18,324 nt of DNA, taken from Sphingomonadaceae bacterium. Its GTDB lineage: Bacteria > Pseudomonadota > Alphaproteobacteria > Sphingomonadales > Sphingomonadaceae. The notes under the pieces are model-generated. The model ran no database searches and had not been told where the DNA came from. It was given only the letters and a program-made list of their open reading frames with translations. The DNA lies in contig CANEVG010000021.1 in the NCBI GenBank assembly GCA_947442095.1, positions 1-18,324 on the forward strand, in the 5' to 3' direction. Shown piece after piece: positions 1-5,515 of the stretch (the first letter of the stretch is position 1; the number at the start of each line of letters is the position of its first letter). The position numbers and the translations under genes were made by a program.

Positions 1-1002
1 CGGCCCGGCGGGTCTTCGCTCGCAGTGTTCATCTACAGGGTGCTGCCCAACGACACCGATCTGACCGAGGCGCTGCCAGGGCTGTACACGGCCTACAACT
101 TCGCCTTTATCGGGCGCCCGCATCTCTATCATTCGCCCGGGGCGACGCCAGACGCGCTCGATCAGGGTGCCTTGCAGGATATGGGCGCGCAGGTGCTCGA
201 TCTGACACGCGATTTGTTGCGCGCTGACCCACTGCCGGGCAAGGCGGCGGACGTGGTGTTCTTCGATGCCTTCGGGTTTGCGCTGGTGACCTATCCGGCG
301 TGGGCGGGGTGGGTGATGCTGGCGCTTGCCGTTGCGGGTCTTGGCCTAGCGGCGCGGCGAGGCGGCGGCTGGCGCGATGGCCTGATCGGTGCAGGGCGGA
401 TGCTGGCGCTGTTCATGCTGGCCGGGGCGGTGCTGTTTGGGTTCAACTGGCTCTCGCTCGCACCTGGCGAGCCGAACTACTACGACCGGCTGGCGGCGAT
501 ACCCCGGCTTGAAGTGATGGCGCTGGCGGGCGGGCTCGCAGCGTTTCTGCTCGTGATGGGGCCGTGGAAGCCGGCGCCGGCGGGCGCGGTGGGTGCAGCA
601 CTACCGCTACTGGCGCTGGGCGCGGCAGCGCAGGCGCTCGCGCCGACAGCAGCTTTTGTCGTCGTGCTGCCGCTGCTGCTTGTGGCGGGTGCAATGGCAG
701 GGGCCCACGCCGAAGATGGTATGGCCCCAATCGCGGGGCTGATCGCGGCGGCGCTGGTGGTCGGATACATGATCGCGCTGGGCCATCAGGTGATGCAGGG
801 CGTGGGGCCGGGCTTGCCGGTGGCGGCGGTGCTGCCATTGGCGGTGGGGAACCTTGCGGTCTTGCCGCTTTGGCCGGGGCTGCGGGTAAAGACGGCGCGC
901 ATCGCGGCAGGGGCGCTGCTGGCGCTGGCCGCGGGCGTGGCGCTCAATGTGCGGCTTGATCCGCTGGCCGAGACGGTGCCGGTATATAGCGCAGATAAGT
1001 GA
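1..1002 (+). CDS. M28-family metallopeptidase with multi-pass membrane C-terminus, 5'-truncated by the window edge
   Basis: The reading frame is open from base 1, so the start lies outside the window; the GTG at 25 is an internal valine. The first ~75 residues look like the end of an M28 zinc aminopeptidase domain. A YHSPGATPD stretch matches the family's YHTxxDTPD region, which supplies the last zinc-binding His, and is followed by a helix resembling LQHQGEQAL. The remaining ~250 residues are strongly hydrophobic, with roughly seven or eight predicted membrane segments. This peptidase-plus-membrane-domain layout resembles the ERMP1/Fxna and yeast vacuolar Pff1 type of M28 protein. The peptidase domain would act on one face of the membrane on small peptides; the substrate is unknown. 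The upstream metal ligands cannot be seen, so activity is not shown here. The next gene begins 65 bp downstream. Confidence 0.72.
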   Translation, partial: RPGGSSLAVFIYRVLPNDTDLTEALPGLYTAYNFAFIGRPHLYHSPGATPDALDQGALQDMGAQVLDLTRDLLRADPLPGKAADVVFFDAFGFALVTYPAWAGWVMLALAVAGLGLAARRGGGWRDGLIGAGRMLALFMLAGAVLFGFNWLSLAPGEPNYYDRLAAIPRLEVMALAGGLAAFLLVMGPWKPAPAGAVGAALPLLALGAAAQALAPTAAFVVVLPLLLVAGAMAGAHAEDGMAPIAGLIAAALVVGYMIALGHQVMQGVGPGLPVAAVLPLAVGNLAVLPLWPGLRVKTARIAAGALLALAAGVALNVRLDPLAETVPVYSADK

Positions 1003-1067
1003 GAGGCGTTGCAAGGCGCCTAATCCGCCTGTAGCGGCAGGGAAACTTGTAACATTCGGGAAGATCG

Positions 1068-2351
1068 ATGCCGCAGAACCAGGTCTTGATTGCGGGTGGC
1101 GGCATTGGCGGCCTCGTGCTGGCGCTGACGCTGCACCAGATCGGCGTGCGCTGCACTGTGCTCGAAAGCGTGCGCGAGCTGAAGCCGCTGGGCGTGGGGA
1201 TCAACCTTCAGCCCAATGCGGTGCGCGAACTTGAGGATCTCGGCTTAGGCGAGACCGAACTGGACGCGGTCGGCATACCGGCGCGTGAGTGGGCGCTGGT
1301 GGGGCTTAACGGTAAGGATATCTATGCCGAGCCGCGCGGGAAGCTGGCGGGCTATCGGTGGCACCAGTATGCCGTACATCGCGGGCAGTTTCATATGCTG
1401 CTGTATCGCACAGTGCTGGATCGGTTAGGGCCGGACGCGGTGCGGCTGGGGTGCCGGGTTTCGGGCTATCGCAAGGAGGCCGATGGCAGCGTGACGGCGC
1501 TGGTCGAGCGGGCGGATGGCACCAACGAGGAACTGGGCGGCAAGCTGCTGATTGGTGCGGATGGCATTCATTCGGCGATCCGCGCGCAGATGCACCCCGA
1601 TCAGCCACCAATCCATTGGGGCGGCACGATCATGTGGCGCGGCACCGCGCGGGGCGTGCCAATCCGCAGCGGCTCCTCGTTCGTGGGGCTGGGGACGAGC
1701 CGGCACCGCGTGGTGCTTTATCCGATTTCGCATCCGGATACGCAGGGCCTTGCAGACATCAATTGGATTGCCGAGCAGACCTTCGATGCGAGCCATGACT
1801 GGACGCAATCGGGGTGGTTCCGGCCGGTGAAACTGTCCGAATTTGCCCACGAGTTTGAGGGCTTCGTCTACGATTGGCTGGATCTGCCGGCACTGCTGGC
1901 GGGATCGGACGCGGTCTACGAGAACCCGATGATCGACCGTGATCCGCTTCCGACATGGGTGGACGGGCCAGTTCTGCTGATCGGTGATGCGGCGCATCCG
2001 ATGTATCCAACGGGCTCCAACGGCGCGTCACAGGCGATCATCGATGCGCGCGTGCTGGGGCGGATCACGACGCAGCAGGGGGTGAGCGCGGCGAGCCTTG
2101 CCGCGTTCGATGCCGAGCTTTGCGCCCCCATCGGTGCGGTGGCGATGCGCAACCGGGGGGCGGGTCCGTTCGGCCTGCTAAATATGGTGGACGAGCGCTG
2201 CGGCGGGCAGTTCGACGATATCGACGCGGTGATCCCGGCGGAGGAACGCGCGGCGTTCATGCTGGCCTACCAGAAGGCGGCGGGTTTCGCGAAAGAGCAG
2301 TTGAATGCTGCGCCGCCGACCTTGCCTGCTGGCGCGAGGGTGGCGGCATGA
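1068..2351 (+). CDS. FAD-dependent monooxygenase (PhzS / salicylate-hydroxylase-like)
   Basis: This 427-residue soluble flavoprotein belongs to the single-component aromatic hydroxylase family, which uses NAD(P)H and O2 to hydroxylate aromatic or phenazine-like substrates. The N-terminus has the Rossmann dinucleotide motif GGGIGG at residues 10-15. The conserved GADGIHS (DG motif, FAD/NADPH contact) lies near 160, and GDAAHPMYP, which binds the FAD ribityl/pyrophosphate, near 306-313. The segment RWHQYAVHRGQFHMLL is typical of the PhzS-like subgroup rather than UbiH. Length is normal for the family. The ATG at 1068 begins just ahead of the FAD-binding strand and has GGGAAG close upstream. The stop overlaps the next gene (DUF3237) in an ATGA, so the two are probably translationally coupled and share a pathway. 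The actual substrate cannot be told from sequence. Confidence 0.88.
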   Translation: MPQNQVLIAGGGIGGLVLALTLHQIGVRCTVLESVRELKPLGVGINLQPNAVRELEDLGLGETELDAVGIPAREWALVGLNGKDIYAEPRGKLAGYRWHQYAVHRGQFHMLLYRTVLDRLGPDAVRLGCRVSGYRKEADGSVTALVERADGTNEELGGKLLIGADGIHSAIRAQMHPDQPPIHWGGTIMWRGTARGVPIRSGSSFVGLGTSRHRVVLYPISHPDTQGLADINWIAEQTFDASHDWTQSGWFRPVKLSEFAHEFEGFVYDWLDLPALLAGSDAVYENPMIDRDPLPTWVDGPVLLIGDAAHPMYPTGSNGASQAIIDARVLGRITTQQGVSAASLAAFDAELCAPIGAVAMRNRGAGPFGLLNMVDERCGGQFDDIDAVIPAEERAAFMLAYQKAAGFAKEQLNAAPPTLPAGARVAA

Positions 2352-2803
2352 CGATTGCGCTGGAACATGTCTGCGATCTGGTGGTCGAGCTTTCGCCCCC
2401 GCACGAAATGGGTGCGGCGCTTTCGGGCACGCGGAGGATCATTCCGATTGTCGGCGGGACGGCGAGCGGCGCGAGGATAAACGGGCGTATTCTCGGGGTG
2501 GGCGCGGACTGGCAGACGGTTCAGGCGGGCGGGGTGGCGCAATTAGATGCGCGCTATGCGATTGAAACGAGCGACGGCGCGGTGATCGAAGTGGTGAGCC
2601 AGGGTATCCGGCATGCTTCGGCAGAGGTCGCGGCGCGGATCGTGGCGGGGGAAGTGGTGTCGCCATCGGAATACTACATGCGCACCGCGATCCGGCTGGA
2701 CAGCGGTCATGCGGACTACGCGTGGGTGGCGCGTTCGATCTATGTCGCGGATGGCGGCAAGGTGGGGAATACGGTGCGGCTGGCGGTTTGGCAGGTGGGA
2801 TGA
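2348..2803 (+). CDS. DUF3237 domain-containing protein
   Basis: This 151-residue protein matches the DUF3237 family along its whole length. Visible family features are an N-terminal beta strand segment (LEHVCDLVVEL), the IVGGTASGARINGRIL turn, the GADWQTV motif near residue 55, DARYAIET near 70, and a central EYYMRT segment. The family is a small beta-barrel of unknown biochemical function, often encoded beside catabolic enzymes. The reading frame is open much further upstream, but the ATG at 2348 is chosen because it overlaps the monooxygenase stop (ATGA) and the protein family begins there. Coupling to the flavoprotein suggests a shared substrate or pathway, possibly as a lyase, isomerase or binding protein; that role is inference. 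No signal peptide is apparent. Confidence 0.85.
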   Translation: MTIALEHVCDLVVELSPPHEMGAALSGTRRIIPIVGGTASGARINGRILGVGADWQTVQAGGVAQLDARYAIETSDGAVIEVVSQGIRHASAEVAARIVAGEVVSPSEYYMRTAIRLDSGHADYAWVARSIYVADGGKVGNTVRLAVWQVG

Positions 2804-2889
2804 GGTTACGTGGCGGTGCCGTTGGCGCTTCCATCCGATCTTTATCAATTCACTTGTAAAGGCTCGGGGCGCAGCAGGAAGAGATCCGC

Positions 2890-3438
2890 ATGGTTGCAAC
2901 GGCGAAAAAGGTGATGGTCCCGGCCGGACCCCACGAATTCGTGATGCAGATTGCGATCGGTCGCCCCGTGGGCGAAGTCTATCCGCTGCTTGACCTCAGC
3001 GATCCACGCCATGCCAAGCGGCAGCTCGGTGGCCGGCTCGAACCGACAGGTTCGCAGCCGCGACAATTCGCGCTTATTGTCTCGGAACTGCCCGATGCGG
3101 TGTTCACGCTGACTGTGACCCATGAGGCGCCCGAGCGGGAATACGGATATACCTGCGAGGCCAAGCCGCTGTTCGGGCGGGTCGCACGCTCGCATGAGCA
3201 TTATGCTCTGCACCCTTCAGGCCGGGACGGCTGCCGGATTGTCCTGACCCATACCGTAACGTTCGGCGCACCACTATGCCATCAGGCCTATGGGCTGGAG
3301 GCCATGATGCTGACGTTCGCGAACTACAGTGCGCTTTCGAAGATCAAGCTTCACGCCGAAGAGGGCGCCGAAGCCGTGCGCAGCCTGATGGCAGCCCAGC
3401 AGGCCGCGTTCGAAGAGATAGGCTGCGATGCGGACTGA
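2890..3438 (+). CDS. SRPBCC-fold (START/polyketide-cyclase-like) protein
   Basis: This 182-residue soluble protein is predicted to have the SRPBCC helix-grip fold. It opens with a strand (EFVMQIAIGRPVGEVYPLLDL) like the start of polyketide-cyclase/AHSA1-type domains, where the phrase 'rpvedVfplltd' is common. Alternating strands follow (FTLTVTHEAPEREYGYTCEA, then a CRIVLTHTVTFGA segment), and a long C-terminal helix (residues ~135-180) would close the cavity. Members bind hydrophobic ligands or act as cyclases or lipid-transfer proteins; no catalytic set is recognisable, so the ligand is unknown. AGGAAGAG lies about 8-10 bases before the ATG and supports this start. It sits 86 bp after the DUF3237 gene, so it may have its own promoter, and it converges on rpoD with only 33 bp between stops. 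I saw no clear terminator there. Confidence 0.65.
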   Translation: MVATAKKVMVPAGPHEFVMQIAIGRPVGEVYPLLDLSDPRHAKRQLGGRLEPTGSQPRQFALIVSELPDAVFTLTVTHEAPEREYGYTCEAKPLFGRVARSHEHYALHPSGRDGCRIVLTHTVTFGAPLCHQAYGLEAMMLTFANYSALSKIKLHAEEGAEAVRSLMAAQQAAFEEIGCDAD

Positions 3439-3471
3439 TCCGTTCCGATAAGGGATGTGCAGCTTCCTGCC

Positions 3472-5484
3472 TTACTGATCCAGGAACGAACGCATTTTCC
3501 GCGACCGCGACGGGTGCTTCAGCTTGCGCAGCGCCTTTGCTTCGATCTGGCGGATACGTTCGCGCGTCACCGAGAACTGCTGGCCGACTTCCTCGAGCGT
3601 GTGATCGGTGTTCATGCCGATGCCGAAGCGCATGCGCAGCACGCGTTCTTCGCGCGGGGTGAGGCTGGCGAGGACGCGGGTGACGGTTTCCTTCAGATTG
3701 GCCTGAATCGCCGCATCCACCGGGATCACCGCGTTCTTGTCCTCGATGAAATCGCCGAGGTGGCTGTCTTCCTCGTCGCCGATCGGCGTTTCGAGGGAGA
3801 TCGGCTCCTTGGCGATCTTCATCACCTTGCGGACCTTTTCGAGCGGCATCGAAAGACGCTCGGCCATTTCCTCCGGCGTCGGCTCGCGGCCCTGCTCGTG
3901 CAGGAACTGGCGGCTGGTGCGCACCAGCTTATTGATCGTCTCGATCATGTGGACTGGGATGCGGATCGTACGGGCCTGATCTGCAATCGAACGCGTGATC
4001 GCCTGCCGGATCCACCACGTGGCATATGTGCTGAACTTGTAGCCGCGGCGATACTCGAACTTGTCGACCGCCTTCATCAGGCCGATGTTGCCTTCCTGAA
4101 TGAGATCAAGGAACTGCAAGCCCCGGTTGGTGTACTTCTTGGCGATCGAGATCACGAGGCGCAGGTTAGCCTCAACCATTTCCTTCTTGGCGATGCGCGC
4201 CTCGCGCTCGCCCTTCTGGACCATGTTGACGATGCGGCGGAACTCGCCCAGCGACATGCCGGTGGCCGCCGCGATATCGGCAATCTCGGCGCGGATGCGC
4301 TCGACCGGCTCGGCCTCGACAGAAGCGAAGGCCGCCCACTTCTTGTCCTTGCCCGCCAGCGCCTGCAGCCAGCCTTCATCAAGCTCGCGCCCGACGTAGT
4401 TGTCTAGGAAGTCCTTGCGAGGCACTTTGTGCCGCTCGGCCAGGCGCAGCATCTGCCCGCCCAGCGTGGTGAGCCGCCGGTTGAAGGCGTAGAGGTTGTC
4501 GACCAGATACTCGATCTTGGTCGCATGGAACTGCACGCTTTCGACTTGCGCCGTCAGGTCTTCACGCAGCTGCTGGTACTGCGTTTCCTTGGCGGTGGGA
4601 AAATCGTTGCCCGCGCCCAGCGCATCGAGCCGCGCGGCTTGGATGGCCTCGAACGCGCGGAACAGGCCGGTGATGTGCGCGAACTTCTCGAGCGCTTCGG
4701 GCTTGAGCTGCGCTTCCATCTGCGCGAGGCTGAGGGTGTTGTCCTCTTCCTCTTCCTCGGCCGGGCGCTTGGTGCGGCGTTCGGTTAGCTCGTCATCTTC
4801 GTCCTCGGCGACTTCTTCCTCTTCGACGTCCTCTTCTTCCTTGAAGGTCGGACCCGCAGTGGCTTCGCTGATTTCGCCGTCGCCGGCTTCCTCGCCGTCT
4901 TCCGAGAGGTTTTCCGGCTGCGGCTCCTTCGAAAGCATCGCATCGAGATCAAGAATCTCGCGCAGCTGCATTTCGCCGGCGTTGAGCGCTTCGGACCACT
5001 GGATAATTGCGTGGAAGGTGATCGGGCTTTCGCACAGGCCCAGAATCATCGTGTCGCGCCCGGCTTCGATGCGCTTGGCAATGGCGATCTCACCCTCGCG
5101 GCTGAGCAATTCGACCGCGCCCATTTCGCGCAAGTACATGCGCACCGGATCGTCGGTGCGCTCAATGGTTTCCTTGCGCTTGCTGATAAGGTCGGGTCGC
5201 TCGTCGACCTGATCTGCCTCGTCCGCGTCGTCCTCGGCCTGCTTGTCCTCAGGATCGACCGCGTCCTCGTCGTTCTCGACGATATTGACGCCCATCTCCG
5301 AGATCGCGGCCATGATGTCCTCGATCTGGTCGGCCGACATCTGGTCTTGCGGCAGCGCTTCGTTCAGCTCGTCAACCGTGAGGACCCCGCGGCGCTTGGC
5401 GCGCGCAATAAGCTTCCGGATGGACGCGTCGTTGAGGTCGATCAGCGGCGCATCGCCATTGTCAGGTGTTTCGTTCGAAGCCAT
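3472..5484 (-). CDS. rpoD: RNA polymerase primary sigma factor RpoD (sigma-70)
   Basis: This is the housekeeping sigma factor that directs RNA polymerase to most promoters; 670 residues, normal for alphaproteobacteria. Region 1.1 spans about residues 14-65. Region 1.2 (DPVRMYLREMG) is at 112-122. A long non-conserved region with very acidic runs of Glu/Asp at ~216-248 follows. Region 2 occupies ~430-507, including NLRLVISIAKKY, DLIQEGNIGLMKAVDKF and the melting/-10 helix YATWWIRQAITR. Region 3 (IRIPVHMIETINK onward) comes next, and region 4 (~600-665) carries the -35-binding helix-turn-helix (EEVGQQFSVTRERIRQIEAKALRKL). The ATG at 5484 yields a complete region 1.1. It is the last gene of the yqeY-dnaG-rpoD cluster, 31 bp after the dnaG stop, matching the classic macromolecular-synthesis operon order. 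Confidence 0.98.
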   Translation of the reverse strand: MASNETPDNGDAPLIDLNDASIRKLIARAKRRGVLTVDELNEALPQDQMSADQIEDIMAAISEMGVNIVENDEDAVDPEDKQAEDDADEADQVDERPDLISKRKETIERTDDPVRMYLREMGAVELLSREGEIAIAKRIEAGRDTMILGLCESPITFHAIIQWSEALNAGEMQLREILDLDAMLSKEPQPENLSEDGEEAGDGEISEATAGPTFKEEEDVEEEEVAEDEDDELTERRTKRPAEEEEEDNTLSLAQMEAQLKPEALEKFAHITGLFRAFEAIQAARLDALGAGNDFPTAKETQYQQLREDLTAQVESVQFHATKIEYLVDNLYAFNRRLTTLGGQMLRLAERHKVPRKDFLDNYVGRELDEGWLQALAGKDKKWAAFASVEAEPVERIRAEIADIAAATGMSLGEFRRIVNMVQKGEREARIAKKEMVEANLRLVISIAKKYTNRGLQFLDLIQEGNIGLMKAVDKFEYRRGYKFSTYATWWIRQAITRSIADQARTIRIPVHMIETINKLVRTSRQFLHEQGREPTPEEMAERLSMPLEKVRKVMKIAKEPISLETPIGDEEDSHLGDFIEDKNAVIPVDAAIQANLKETVTRVLASLTPREERVLRMRFGIGMNTDHTLEEVGQQFSVTRERIRQIEAKALRKLKHPSRSRKMRSFLDQ

Positions 5485-5515
5485 TGAATCCCGATACCAT
5501 CTGTGCGCGCTGCGG

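Noticed and set aside
2120..2347. Earlier start for the DUF3237 gene within the monooxygenase
   Set aside because: The upstream 76 codons are a shadow of the monooxygenase; the ATGA overlap start fits the family.
3457..4407. Long + strand open frame opposite rpoD (316 codons)
   Set aside because: Antisense shadow of rpoD in G+C-rich DNA; the translation has no domain and the rpoD frame is unmistakable.
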